Of a stretch of DNA of 64,000 nucleotides, positions 11,196-23,700 are shown piece after piece; positions within the stretch are counted from its first letter, which is position 1, and each line of letters opens with the position of its first letter. The stretch spans positions 6,326,001-6,390,000 of the forward strand of contig OX442316.1 of the NCBI GenBank assembly GCA_949358305.1, read 5' to 3'. A program made the translations under genes and the position numbers. The stretch is from Strigamia acuminata. Lineage: Eukaryota > Arthropoda > Chilopoda > Geophilomorpha > Linotaeniidae. The notes beneath the pieces are model-generated. The model did not search any database. It had not been told where the DNA came from and saw only the letters and a list, made by a program, of their open reading frames with translations.

Positions 11196-13504
11196 ATAGT
11201 ATACCCGTACAGTTTACGGCTTTTGCATCGTAATAGATTTAGTGTCGTGCTGTATTCGTTTCGCATCGTAAACAATTTGTGGTCGACTGCTCGTAACTCG
11301 TGATCGTGAGTAATCGTTTCATTTTTGTTGTGTTGTACCGTAATCATTTTGCAATAGTAAATCATAGTCGTTTCTTATCGTAATTTAATCAATTACAGAC
11401 TGCTTACATTTTACTTTATAGCAGTTAACGTAAGTTAAGTTACTCGTTTAAATTGAATGCGCGTCGCTGCATGTATTCCAATGCACAGAAGTCGATCACT
11501 AACATTTGCACAAAATTAGATATACTAGTAATGCCAACTACACTTTTTTTCAGAACTAATATAATGTAACATGAACAGACTAAGAGGAAATTGATGCTGA
11601 TTCAGAACTGAATTCTGATTTTGATTACTTCTAGGATTCGGATTTTGAATCGGAATTTCTCTGCTCGAACTCCGAATGAAATAAGTGATGAAAAATGGGA
11701 GAGAAAAAGGTTTTTACGATATTACTTGTGTGCGGCAATCCACCTTGTCTAAGATTTAAACTATATCCAAAAACTAAATGCAGTTTGCGTTGATGCGATT
11801 TGATTTCAGTGGTTTATAATCGTACGATGTATAAAAATATGAAAATTAAAAAAGCTTTTCTTTTTATAATATTGTTTTTATTTATTTTTATTGAAATTCA
11901 TAAAAAAAAACTGTACAATTTCGGATAAGTGGTGTATTAGTTATTTCACGCGGTCTATTTAATAGTTTCCCGTATCGTTTCTCATAAGCTTATTAATTTA
12001 ATCAATTACAGTATGTTTTAATTTTTTTTAAAGTAAACATACCAGTATAAATGGATATATTCCTTACATTAATTTTTTTTATTTTTTGTCCAAATAAATT
12101 TTCACAGTCACGTCATTAATTATTATTATTTTTGTTAAAATTGTATTCCTCCAATAGGGTCTGTGCCAGCAGGAAGATGACGTATTTCCCGTCCATATTT
12201 TCTAGAAGTTTCCACGTTATTAGTTGATTGGATATGCAAATGAATCAACGTTTCTTTTTCTATTTTGCATTTTTCACTTTTCACTTGGTTTAGCTCACAA
12301 GTCAGTTGTTTCCTCGACGCAGAGGTGGAAAGACTCATCGAAATGAGGTGAGTGTGTGGTCTCTTTGTCACACTTTAATTTGTATTTAGGCTTTTTTTTA
12401 TAGTCCTTAGCGTTTTGTTTTCCGTTTATTGTTTCTTAGAAGTTTAATTTAGCTAAGTATTACGGAACGTTTAGATTTAAATTATGATTTACCACTTCAA
12501 CTATTTAGGTTATTTAGTAGTACGGTACGTATTTTAGTTTAGTAGTTGTTTTAGTTGTCTAGTTAGCGATTTAATTTAAAGCGTTTTAACTTTAATAATA
12601 TTTAAAAAACTAACGAATAATTTTCAGTTTAAATGTATAATTTTCTTTTTTAGTGTTTATTTATTTTGAACTTTTTTCATTTTAGGTTCAGTGAATGAAT
12701 TTCTACATCAACGGACGGCTACAGGGACAACACGAATATACTTTAGTGTGGTTATTTAATATTTGTGATTTTTATTTTCAAAATTAGGTTGTACAGCTGA
12801 GCATATTTTTGAAATTCGTTTTTATTTTTTGTACAATAAATTTTTGTAGTGTTGTGTATAATTATTAATTTTGTGCAATTTTGAGATAAAAATTTCACAA
12901 AATTAATAATTTATACATTATTTCTTGAATAAAATTTGTTTTTTAAACGTTTCTATTTTTTATTATTTAAATATTAAAACATAAAATGGGGAATCTGTAT
13001 ACCCACCCACCATCCCCTTTTTTATTCTAAGTCCAAACCTATAAAAATTTGGCATAGATTCGCCTTTTTGATATTTGGACTTAGAATAATTTTGCGAAGA
13101 AATGACATAGCTTATAGAAAATAAAACTTTATTAAAAGTATACACTTTACATAAAAATTATTCAAATTTTTCCTTAAAAGGAAAATAAATGGCAAACAAA
13201 ACATTCAACCGGGTTATAACGGACCATTTAAAGGATTATCTCGGGTAACCATCCCCCTTGAGACTCCACCGTTTTACCCACAATGGGACCCAGAGTGTGC
13301 CACGCTCTGGGCCCCCAAAAATGATGTCCCACGATGTTTTGCCGACGTTGATGTTAGAATTTATTTTTATTAACCTAAAGGGAATAAAAAAATTATGAAA
13401 TAAAAATAACCAAAGTACATAAAAAGTAGAAAAAATAAAAATAATTGTACAAAAACAATTACTAAAATGTAGAAACACAAATTTTGGAACTAAAATGTTG
13501 GAAA
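11196..13504. other. Long non-coding region with small hairpins
   Basis: No supported gene. At 11579-11680 a broken acidic frame (Asp/Glu/Ser-rich, interrupted by stops) might be a transposase relic, but the evidence is weak. A perfect 16-bp inverted repeat lies at 13022-13089 and a GC-rich hairpin (CCCAGAG...CTCTGGG) near 13290. Confidence 0.4.
13022..13089. repeat. Perfect 16-bp inverted repeat
   Basis: TTATTCTAAGTCCAAA at 13022-13037 is exactly complementary, in reverse, to TTTGGACTTAGAATAA at 13074-13089, with a 36-bp loop. No coding content; it may be a tiny foldback element or a structured transcript. Confidence 0.7.
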
Positions 13505-13686
13505 TTCGTATCTACCGCTCGTTGAAATTATTCGTATCTACCGCTCGTTGAAATTACTCGTATCTACCGCTCGTTGAAATTACTCGTATCTACCGCTCGT
13601 TGAAATTACTCGTATCTACCGCTCGTTGAAATTACTCGTATCTACCGCTCGTTGAAATTACTCGTGTCTACCGTTCGTTGAAATTC
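13505..13686. repeat. 26-bp minisatellite, seven copies
   Basis: Seven tandem copies of CTCGTATCTACCGCTCGTTG+AAATTA, start to end without spacing; the first two begin TTCG, five middle copies are essentially identical and the last has two changes. Such homogeneity suggests recent expansion. Confidence 0.95.
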
Positions 13687-15134
13687 CTCTACTCCCTCTG
13701 GAATTCGTTTGTTTCTGAAATGCAAAATAACGATAAAACGTTAAACTAAATTAATAAATTACCGTAAAATAAGAATAAAATTTTTTTAATTATCAGAAAA
13801 TATTAAATTAAACTAAGGAAAACTAACTAAATAAGACTAAGGAAAATAAATGAAATAAGACTAAAGAAAACTAATGAAATATGCTCTCGCCTTAGCGACA
13901 CAAAACACTATCCAAAAATATAATTAACTGTACAAATAACTAAAATATAGAAGGGCAAAACGTCTAATAATTAATTCCATGAAAAACGAATTTAAAAACC
14001 GCTAAATTAAAGCTAAAAAGTAAAATTTCAAATACACTCACCTGAAAATGCCGTGCGCTTCGCCTCCAAGCCGGGATAAAAACTGGTAAAAATATAAGCG
14101 AAAAATAAAGATGCAAAATAGCAAACGCCTCGTAACCTCATCTGAATAACCAATCAAAAATCACAGAAAATTCAAGAAAAAACCTCAAATTTGTGCGTGC
14201 TGTCACCTGATGATAAAAATCATTAACAAAGCAATCTCAAAAGAGTTGCTAAGCAACGTAACTTTAGAGTGCATTTTAAAATGCGTAATAAACTGACGGA
14301 AGCCTCAATATGATTTAAAATCCAAATCACAAATTGACACAGTGCAATCCACTCGATTAAGTACAATTTCACGGGATATTTATTTTCGAACACACGATAC
14401 TGTGTAGCTCACTGAACTGCTAATGCAACTACAAGAGATGCGCTGCAGTTATCAGCTTGTTCTTGATATTCGTTTTAGTTTTAGACAGTCTTGTATTCGT
14501 CCAATTTGCACATATTAAAACTAAATATTCAAAATTAGTCAATTGAATTGACTCGCAATGAAAGATGTGGCAAAATTAGTGAGCAAAACAAATGAAAATT
14601 AAAACTATATTTACAGTTAATGCTGTAAAAATGATTTGTTCATCGAAACTCGCTTTATGGCCCATTGGTGAGAGCGTGTGCCATCTGAACTCGATGGAAT
14701 TTTGAAAAAGACTCGTTGAGTGGCGCCACCGATGAAAGATGATTTGAAACGCGATTCCCTTTATCGCTCATCGGTGGAACCTCGGTGTTGTATCGGTACT
14801 GGTAAATAATTCGGTATCATGTGCCGGTATCAGAAATACCTCCTCCGCCTTTGGTGACACCTTCATTCTTAAAAGTAAAGTAAAACTATAAAAGATCACA
14901 GAATTGTGGTGGCGCGTTAGAATATTTAATAATCAAATTTTAAAAAATACAAATAAATAAAATTCTGTGTTCAAGAAAAAGATCAGTCGGTAGTTTTAAA
15001 TATAAAACAAATTGAGCATCCGGGCACCATTTCTAGTAAATTAATGGAACTAAAAAAACTAAAAGTACTAATAAAAACACACTTGCTCTCAATTCAATGC
15101 GTTTATCCTCCTCCAGGTCGAGAAAACTACTTAC
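13687..15134. other. Non-coding region
   Basis: AT-rich DNA with short A-rich reiterations near 13810-13880 (AAATAAGACTAAGGAAAA type). On the minus strand a consensus donor CAG|GTGAGT occurs at about 14040, possibly the end of an untranslated exon; no coding frame accompanies it. Confidence 0.35.
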
Positions 15135-15251
15135 AAAAATCTCGGCGAAAATCATAAAATACAAAGCAGCCACAAAACCTCTCCAATTGGGTAGAGTACG
15201 AGGAACCATCCAGTGATGATTAAGAGCACATTTAAACATGAATAACTGCAT
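15033..15251 (-). CDS. Candidate membrane-protein exon, unrecognised
   Basis: On the minus strand an open frame is bounded by an acceptor (TTTCATGCAG at 15246) and, at 15134, a GTAAGT donor consensus. The stretch between them (15245-15135) reads LFMFKCALNHHWMVPRTLPN followed by a hydrophobic run WRGFVAALYFMIFAEIF. If the donor is not used, the frame continues through a charged segment (DLEEDKRIELR) and a second hydrophobic run to a stop at 15033. Either way it suggests a one- or two-pass membrane protein. No partner exons were found, so it may be a false exon. Confidence 0.3.
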   Translation of the reverse strand: MQLFMFKCALNHHWMVPRTLPNWRGFVAALYFMIFAEIFVSSFLDLEEDKRIELRASVFLLVLLVFLVPLIY

Positions 15252-16180
15252 GAAATCAATGCAGAAATAGTTAAAAACTAAATAAATAATCTAAAATTTT
15301 AATTTGTTTCATTATGCGGAAGAAAAATACTGTGAAAATAGTTCACCATCTAATTTCTTTACTTATTTAGACAAAATTTATATTTATCCCGTATTGCACT
15401 ATATTTGGAAATATTTCAATTACGATGCAATAGAGTGGGCATTTAAAATATAAAGCAACGAAAATACTAAAATGTAACGAGATTTGTTCCTGAAAAACTT
15501 CTAGAAGCATGTGAACTGATTCAATTTGAGTTTATCAATACAATCTGTTGCAATAAATATAGAATAAGTGTTAAAAAGTAAACGAAATATACCTTACAAC
15601 AACGTATTTTCCTGCAAATACGATGCCATTGTTTCTGCCCTGCTTCGTCGCATTCCAATTGTTTGTTGCATTAACTTCCGATCAATTCCAATTTGCACAG
15701 TTGTCTGATCGAGTAAATAACAGCAAATTATCGTCGAGTGTGTGACATTGATACACTCGCCTCACGACGAGAAATCACAGCAGACGTGCAGCGAAGCCAA
15801 CACTCGTTTCGGGCGGTGCTTTAACATGAAATTTAAACGTCACCACTTCCAATTACAAAAATCGATTCCAACTTTCTCCCCAATCCTAACACCAATTGAT
15901 ACTTCCTAACAACCAATTAAAACCGCTACATCCATCATTCTATCATTGCAAACCCATTCTCCCGACAAAAAAAAAATTTCAATCATGTGACACCATCGAT
16001 CGACCAATCGCAAACGACAGCCACAACTTATGCGCACGTCTTCGACCCACGTTCGCACGCTCAAACCGCTCCACTCGACCGCCTCGCAGGTAGGAGGAGG
16101 ACCACACCCCTTTCGGCTTTAGCCCCGCCCTTATCTTCCTCCGTTTTCGCAGTGTCGGAATCACTTGGCGCTCGTGTCCG
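15252..16180. other. Intergenic region becoming GC-rich
   Basis: No supported gene. From about 15980 the GC content rises sharply up to the presumed first exon of the bHLH gene, consistent with a promoter/5' region. Confidence 0.4.
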
Positions 16181-17788
16181 TTGATGCAATGGCTCGTGGC
16201 ACGCACACAAAACGTTAATCACCTGAAAAACTGGCTTCGAGTTGCGTTCTCGCTTGGGCCAGGGAGGAATCGTCCCCCGAAAACGAGGTCCACGACGCAA
16301 CGGTGCCCGTTCCTGCTACCACAGCATCCAATCTCATTCTGGCGAGAAGATATTTCCAATTACGAGTGTCTCAAGGTAAATTGAACATTTTTTTAAATAT
16401 TTAAATATTGTCCGGAGGAAAAAAGGTGAGCTTACTTAAATGTGGCCATAAATGACGTCATGTAAGTTATAAATTAATCCCCCAAGGGATGGAACCCCTC
16501 ATTACTGCGGAGGAAATTATTTCTCCTAAACTGGATTATTTAGGGATGCGAGATGACATCATTGTAGTTTTCCCTCTTGACAATATGTCATACACGTGTC
16601 GTCATTTCACGCAAACTAACCCCCGTGCGCCATTGTGGACCTGCACCCTCTACCAATCTGTGTCCACACCTAACAATTACAGCTCCATTTGGACTGCTGA
16701 CTTTGCACCGTGGCCTTGTGGTGTTTAATTCGCAATTTAATTACGTGTGTGGAAAGAGGTTGCTCTTGTTCTTGTAATGGGTTTGTGGTGAAGGGAGTTT
16801 AAGACGGCGACCAGGAGTCGAGGAAGTGTGCCAAAGAGATGGGATTAAACTTTGCCGATTAGTGGACGTTGGGAGTGCAGTATATCCGAGAATTTTAAAG
16901 GTAGAGATTCATTCATTTGATGCAAAATAATCGTTCGGTAAGTGGAAACCCGAACTGTCAGTAGTTTTTTCTTTCTTTTTTTAGGATAAAAATGTTTTAT
17001 TCTAAAAAAAAAACGAAAAAACGAATGCAAAATTTACATCTGCAGTTTCGATAATTTCACAAAAAAATGTCTAGAAAAACATACAGAAAACGTTAGTGGC
17101 CACTTCTACTGACAAGTGAGAAAGAAGAATGTGGCAATTCTTGTGGGAATTGACCAACTAAACTATTTTCTTAGAATATCTTGGGTTCTGAGCATGCGAT
17201 TGCCATTAATAACACTCAATTTAACATCATTCTTTGTGAAACTCAAAAGAAATCACATTCAGTTGAATAACTAGCATAGAAATTGTACTCCGTGCACTAG
17301 GCGCATTCATAAATTTAGATTTTGACTGGTTTAAAAAATATAAACAAGTTTAAATGACTTAATAAATACATTGAATCCGTTTAGTAAAATTCGATTTGTT
17401 TTCGATCGCAGGCCCTTTAGGTACAGATCTTTGCTCACCTGGCAACTGTGCCGAAACCACTTCTCCTAATATGACTGTCGATCAGGAGCCAAGTGACCGC
17501 GAAAACGACCCAGGGACCCACAACAAAGATTCGGTTAGACGACGCGACAAGGAATCCGCGGGCACATTGACACGTGAGGAAAGACGACGCCGAAGACGGG
17601 CCACTCAGAAATACCGCACGGCGCACGCCACCCGTGAACGGATCCGCGTCGAAGCATTCAACGTGGCGTTTGCGCAATTGCGTAAACTTCTTCCCACCTT
17701 ACCGCCGGATAAAAAATTAAGTAAAATTGAAATTTTACGTTTGGCAATATGTTACATATCGTATTTGAATCACGTACTTGATGTATAA
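16181..17788 (+). CDS. HEN/NHLH-family bHLH transcription factor (HLH4C-like)
   Basis: The coding exon starts after an acceptor at 17411; the best start is ATG 17471 (MTVDQEPSD), giving 105 residues ending at 17788. The C-terminal half is a bHLH domain nearly identical to NHLH1/NHLH2 and Drosophila HLH4C: basic [20 protein letters not shown], then [19 protein letters not shown], the loop [16 protein letters not shown] and [14 protein letters not shown] at the very C-terminus. These factors bind E-boxes as dimers in differentiating neurons. An upstream exon ending at 16375 (CTCAAG|GTAAAT) probably supplies 5' UTR; its frame does not join to the bHLH frame with an ATG. The intron (16376-17411) is long. 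Coordinates include the putative untranslated exon. Confidence 0.9.
16376..17411 (+). other. Intron/upstream region of the bHLH gene
   Basis: No coding exon supported. An ORF from ATG 16489 is composition-neutral and lacks splice or homology support. At 17298-17313 a TAGGCGCATTCATAAA end matches the terminal repeat of the small element at 38203-38372. Confidence 0.4.
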
Positions 17789-17891
17789 AAATGAGAAGAA
17801 GAAAAGAAAAGCAAAAAAAAGGAAAAGCAATTAAAATGGAGAAAGTTTTCTGTTTTTATTTCAATTTATTTGGCCATGCCGCGAATCGCTG

Positions 17892-19050
17892 CTAAGACGG
17901 GGGATTTAAGATAGCGACCACCTGAGCCCCCAGACTCAGCTGGCGAGTGACGGATCTAATCAACGATACGGCGTTCGAGCTCCAAACGCCATATGTGGTC
18001 TCGAAAGAGAAGCAGAATTTAAGAAAATAATTAAATGGACACAAAACATTATATATATGTGCATGTAATAAATATTGTGTTGAACTATGTCGATATGTTT
18101 TGGGATTAGTGATGTGTAAAGAGTGTATGTTTGCACCATGCTTATTGATAAATTCATGGTAGTAATTGAGTGTAGGGCGATGGAAATGGTATACCAGTGC
18201 TAGGGAGAGGATAAAGTCATGCACCATCTGCGCTTCGTTGCTCATGCAGCCAACAAGAAAAGGATTGGAGATAATTGATGGGTAACTTGTAAATGATCAA
18301 ATATGCATTTTTTATGAATAGAGGGATCAGTTTTTGTAAAAATCAATTTTTGTTTGCAAATTCTTTTTGGATGAAAAAAAGGACCGACATTTTCGTTGTT
18401 GTAATGGTTTAAACTTGATCTGTAGATGGAGAATTTCAGATTTAAATTGTAAATTTATATTATAATACACAACGAACAAGCTCATTCTCTTTGGTTGTCA
18501 ATTGTCAGCACAAATACGATATGATAACGGTTTAATTGTGTAAAAAGAAAATGTACAAATAAAAAGAACACTTTACAAGTCACAAAATGTGTACAAATTT
18601 AATGTTAGTGCAGTCAATTAGCACATGATTAGCACGCTAAAAAGCAAATATTTACAATGAACTCCCACAAGACAGGGCAGTCATGCAGACTCATTCAAAG
18701 GGACGTAAATCCCATCAAGATTTGTTCTCTCATCCGGTCAGACCTGAGTACTTATAATGGTCCCAAATCCATTTGAAGCGCCCTGGAATCCGAAAAAAAA
18801 AGCGTAACATTCAATTAAAAATTAAAATAGAAATAAAAAAAAATAAAAACATTGCTCAAATTTATACCACTCAGTAAAAACAATTTTAAAAAAATGTCAG
18901 CCAATCTACAACGGGTCAGTTCCGCGAAAAAGCTATCGAACCTACCATATTGCTAGTTAATTTAATAACAACTCCCTCTAGACAGCGTTTGCTAACCGTG
19001 TTCAGGCACTTTCCTAGACCACCTAATGCTCGTTCTTCAGGTATTACACT
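17892..19050 (-). CDS. 3' part of an unidentified minus-strand gene
   Basis: Four candidate exons read in order: 19050-18946 (SVIPEERALGGLGKC..., 35 codons), 18782-18752 (RFKWIWDHY), 18240-18195 (NEAQMVHDFILSLAL) and 17999-17892 (TTYGVWSSNAV ... GAQVVAILNPPS-stop). Junctions 18752/18240 and 18195/17999 keep frame. The first junction keeps frame only if the weak donor GTTCGA at 18941 replaces the better GTAGGT at 18945, or if an exon is missed. Codon composition is GC-richer than the surroundings and the peptides look coding. I do not recognise the family. It converges tail-to-tail with the bHLH gene. Further 5' exons may lie at 19.1-20.7 kb. Confidence 0.5.
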
Positions 19051-20476
19051 CTATACGAGTAAGGCGATAAAAAGAACACCATACACATAAAAAGAAAAGC
19101 AAAACAACGATAAAAACACCAAAAATCGAGAACGAAGAAACGTTAAATTACAAATAATATTGCCATGTACGTTTTGCATTGCGTTGGATCATAATTTTCA
19201 CCTAAAGTTAGAAGAATTTTGATTTATTGTGGCATCAATGCATCATAAAATTGTTTTTGCAAAATATTTTCATGTGTAAAAGTAAATCTTTTATTCTTGA
19301 GATAAAAAAAAAATCATTTCACAATTAAATATACATCTATAGACAAGAGTTTCCTTTACAGTAGCCGTATATTGCTGTTTATCGACCTGTTAGTGCACAA
19401 TAACTGGGGTTTTTCTGAGCAAGGCAATCATTTTTTCTTCACGAGCCTACGACCCAGCAAAACTAGGTTGATTTGATGCCACTGATTTCGACTGTGTAAA
19501 TGATTAGCCAAACGGCAGGTGCAGCTCCCCATTTAGGGTGCAAATAAAGTATCAGCGGACCTTTCAACCACTGATACAAGCTAAGCCCTTAACCCTTTAA
19601 CTAGGCTGAAAAGACCAGAAGGTAGCACTAATCCGCAAAATAATTGTAAAACACGTTCAGAATTTTGTTATTTTATGAGTTTTTTAATTATAATCTAGAC
19701 TGGTGTTTGTACTGTAGCTTCGTACAGCGAAATAAAAAGGAGTTTGCGTTAACTTTTCATGATAGTCTCGTGGAGGGAGTATAATGGAATCACCTGGTCG
19801 GAGCGGTGGAGAAAAAGAGAGCAGGTGGGCGGTGGACAAGCAGCCAAATCCTCCAATTAATTGGCGTAGCGCGCCCATTGGTCGCGCTCCCCCATATTAA
19901 TGGACGATCGATGGCGCATCTTGCTTCTCGAGGGAGTTCAATGGGGATAAGTCCATCTGGCAGTTAAGTTCCCCTTCTCGGTCGCTTAAATTGAATTTGT
20001 GATCTGATGAAGTAAAGCAATTGAATGGGAGATGAAATGAGTTTGATTTAAAATATTGAAGACGAAAAAAGAAATCAAATCCCGCTGAAAAACACGCCAG
20101 CTCTTTGATCGAGCATTTAAGTCGAGACGATCCGTGAACCGGATTTTCCTCGTAACTTATCTCTCAAGCGACACAATACGTGCCCATTCTATCTCCCCTA
20201 AAAGAGGGAAACTCTCGCAGTATTCCATCAATGTCAAACATTTGAATAATGAATGAAGTCAGTAACACAAACACAGTTAACTTTCACTTAACAAATTCCA
20301 ACGTGTTCTAGTCGTATCAAAAACACATTACCGCTTGATACTTAAGAAATTACCTAGATGCTTAATTTCCTTTGCAAATTTAAATTCAAATTGTATTGTA
20401 TTTATTCCCCAATCGAGCCCGTTCGAACTAAAATAACATTATACAACTGATCTACACTCACTAATAAATGAACTAA
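19051..20476. other. Non-coding or unresolved exonic region
   Basis: No firm gene. Minus-strand fragments with protein-like content include 19495-19565 (WLKGPLILYLHPKWG) and 19925-19990 (ELNCQMDLSPLNSLEKQ). They might be exons of the unidentified gene to the left, but splice partners were not established. Confidence 0.35.
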
Positions 20477-20640
20477 TTACTAGAGTTCTCTTTCCGCGCG
20501 CTGTTAAACACGAAATAATACTCAAAGTGTTCCCAGGGGTGGCCTTGGTACGGCAGAAAGCTGGATTTGACAGTCCCATCAAAGTTTAAATCAGACAAGC
20601 AATCGGTACGAGGATGAAGCGAAATCAAACATGATTTTTA
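20477..20640 (-). CDS. Candidate terminal exon, unrecognised
   Basis: Minus-strand open frame of about 55 codons without Met, reading DCLSDLNFDGTVKSSFLPYQ then GHPWEHFEYYFVFNSARK and stopping at 20477. An acceptor TCCAG lies inside it at about 20560. It lies just beyond the cnk stop on the same strand, so it could be an alternative cnk 3' exon or belong to the gene at 17.9-19.05 kb. No family recognised. Confidence 0.3.
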
Positions 20641-20794
20641 TCCAACAAGAAATCGATCGTATCAGTAATATTTTACTTATATCAACAAAACTAAACGAAA
20701 TCACTTTTTTGTATGGCATTAAATGTCTCAATTTTCAATTGTATTGATTGTCTACTAAAAACCGTATTATACAATTTTAAATTTCAACAAACTA

Positions 20795-23700
20795 CTAATC
20801 GCTTTCTACAAAATCAGATGATGAGTAGTGATCAAATGATTGGCACAGATGTGGATTTTGTTCAATCCATTGTCTTAATGTACGTCTTGTGAGCCCAGAT
20901 GAGAAAATCTCTTCAATGGCTTGTAAATCTTGTTCTTTAGACTGAAAGAAAGAAAAATTGAACAACACATAAACAAACACCGCAAATACATAAAAAAGAT
21001 ATTTCGAGTGTTGTACTTTAAGGGTGCGTTGAAGGGATCGCAAAAGAAGCAACAATTGGCTTCGTCGTTTATCAGAATGAGGCTTTAGCATGGTGTTGTT
21101 GCGCCTTATACCCACATGCGTACCATCAATAGTTAATTCAGCCGTGTGCAAAGTGTGCAAAAGTCGAATCAAATCATCATCTTTTGTTAAACATAAATAA
21201 TTTGTCATGCAAAATTCAGGTGAGAAGTGAGTGCGCGGAAAAGTGGTGGTTTAAAAGAGAAAAATAATTAGTATAGTGTTAAAAATAAATAAGTGAATTA
21301 ATTCAAAGAAATTCAACATTTACTCATCGAGCGCCATTACCATTCTCAGTTTGCGTGGCTTGCGAAGTGGTTGCGATTGAAATATTACTCCCTCTAGTCA
21401 AAGTCCCATCAAACCAATTCTTGTCGAGTGAATTCATGCCCGGCGAGCGCCGATTTTTCCCAATCATCGACACCCCCATGGTCGGTTTACGCGGCGATCT
21501 GGTCGATTCGGTCGATTCGTCGCTCGAAGTATCGGTCCCTCGGCCAATGTGTACCGTCATTTCGGTCCTAAAATGGCGTCCGCCTTGTTTGTCGGCCGCC
21601 ACGTACTCCCAAGTGGTTTGATTCGACGCAACCGATGCCTTTCTAGCGTCCGGCGCAGCTGCTTTGGTGCATTCATCAATATTTGATACTTCATTATTAC
21701 TCCAAGAGGACAGTGTTTTAGCAAAATGTTGTAAATTATTAAACGTAGACAAATCGGTTTGGCAGGCCGAAGAGACCAGTCTCTGTTCGCTGCACTCGGC
21801 GGCGATTTCTTCGGACGACACCGTGCTGCTGGAGCCCAAATCCACGTCTTGATCGAACCATTTTGTTCGTCTTTGCATCTTCTTTTCGTTCCTGGGACTC
21901 AGTCCGAGTTTGGCTAAAATGTTCGACGTTTTCGGCTGCTGCAATCGAAGCATCTCCGACACCGACGACTTGATGATGTCTTCCGGCGGCGGGGATGAAT
22001 CCAAACTCATCTCAAACGCCGGCGACAACACGGCCGTGCGTAATATCTTGTCGCTCGAAGGTTCTCTCTTGTGAATTCTCCTCTCGAATGAAACCCAACC
22101 TCTTTTCCCGACGTGCACCCTTTTGCTCAACTGCTTCGCGGAACCTTCGGCGTGATTTTGTAGTGTTTGGGTGAATATATCCGGCGAGGAAGACTCCAGG
22201 GACTTCACTTTAACACTCTGGAGACTAATGCTGGAAATGTTGGCCGATTTTGGATGATTTGTGTCGTCGGGAGCCGACAGTTTTCTGTGACCGAGCGACC
22301 GGTACGACCAAGAGTGGAAATCAACAGACCGGTTCCTTTTCTCGCGTATGTTTGTGTCAGAACTGCTTCCTGACCGCCCCTTCACGGTTGATTTCCAATT
22401 TATTTTTGGCAAAGTGTTACTAAACGGAACCGGCTTCCTGTTTTCGGCCGTATCTTCGGAAGCGATCGATTTTGCGCTACATTATATTTATCACCTTTTA
22501 TTTCTTATGCTAATTAGGGTAAAGTTAAATTACATACTCTGCTTCGGTTATGGTGTCGGCCGTGAGGGAACTGGACCCATCTTCGCTGTCGTATTCAGTC
22601 TCGCTGTAATATAAGTCTGTAAAATATTGAGAATTTTGTTATCAAACTCGGCGTCACAAATAAGGATTAATTAATAATTTACTTTCTACTCCCACTGAAT
22701 CTTCCGGCCTGACAAATCCACTCGTGGTAACTGCTTGCGAAGCGTCGTACGCGATAGCTGCTAAACCCATCTTATTCATCCATCTGTTTTCAATTAAAAT
22801 AAATATTTTTAAAATTTCAAAAGCGCATAATGGCCGTTCTCGACTGCGGCTACAATTCAAGAGGGGTTCTTATTTGAACTTGTGGCCGTTTTCGTTCGTT
22901 TTACGTTCATTTTGCATTTGGAACAACTCAAAACGACTTAAAACGAACTCAAAACGACTAAAAACGAACTCAAAACGATTTAAAACGACTCAAAACGAAC
23001 GAAGAAGAAATGTTCTACTCTCATTTTGTTTCATTTTCCGTTTTAATCGCCCTAGAATAATAGACGCGGCTACTATTCAAGGGTGGCTCTTATTTCACAG
23101 TATTCGAGGGCGATTACAATTCAAATGCGGCTTTTAATTGCGTCAATACGGTAATTTGTTTATATACGAAATGCTTACTTAGACATGTCTTGCTGCGAAT
23201 CACTAGCGTAATAAAATGATGTCCCACTGTGGTAAACTTTGAATGAACTGCAGCAAAGATTTAAGAGAAATAATATAAAATATGTTTTGCATCATCCGAC
23301 TGTCTCCTTACTGCTTTTTTGTTTTAATTTCGGTCGCAGGGCTCACATTGAATCCGGGTAAATATATAAGACTCTCAGCCTTTAAATCCTAAATAAATAA
23401 ATAAACAAATTTTTAAGTGTAGAAATTTCAATTTACCGCTTATCCTTACATCTTTTACGATGAAACAATAGAAATTGTGATTCTTCAGCACGCACCAACG
23501 CTTGATCCAGCGATGCCCGCTGAATATTCCCCGCATTTCCTTTCTTTTATAAAGCCAGCCTTGACAATCTCCCATTCCCAAATCCTTACACGACACCCGA
23601 CGATTTGCTATTAACAATTACGAGACTTAATGACACAAAACAAACAAAAAATCATCATTTTTTAACGTGTACCGAATTCCCACGTTCTGCCCTTGCGTCT

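Noticed and set aside
11579-11680. Acidic frame suggestive of a piggyBac-type transposase N-terminus
   Set aside because: Interrupted by stops and too short; acidic Asp/Glu/Ser runs are not diagnostic.
16489-16728. 79-residue ORF between the two exons of the bHLH gene
   Set aside because: No splice support or family resemblance; intronic position.
21355-22373. Plus-strand ORFs over the large cnk exon
   Set aside because: Antisense shadows of the cnk coding sequence.
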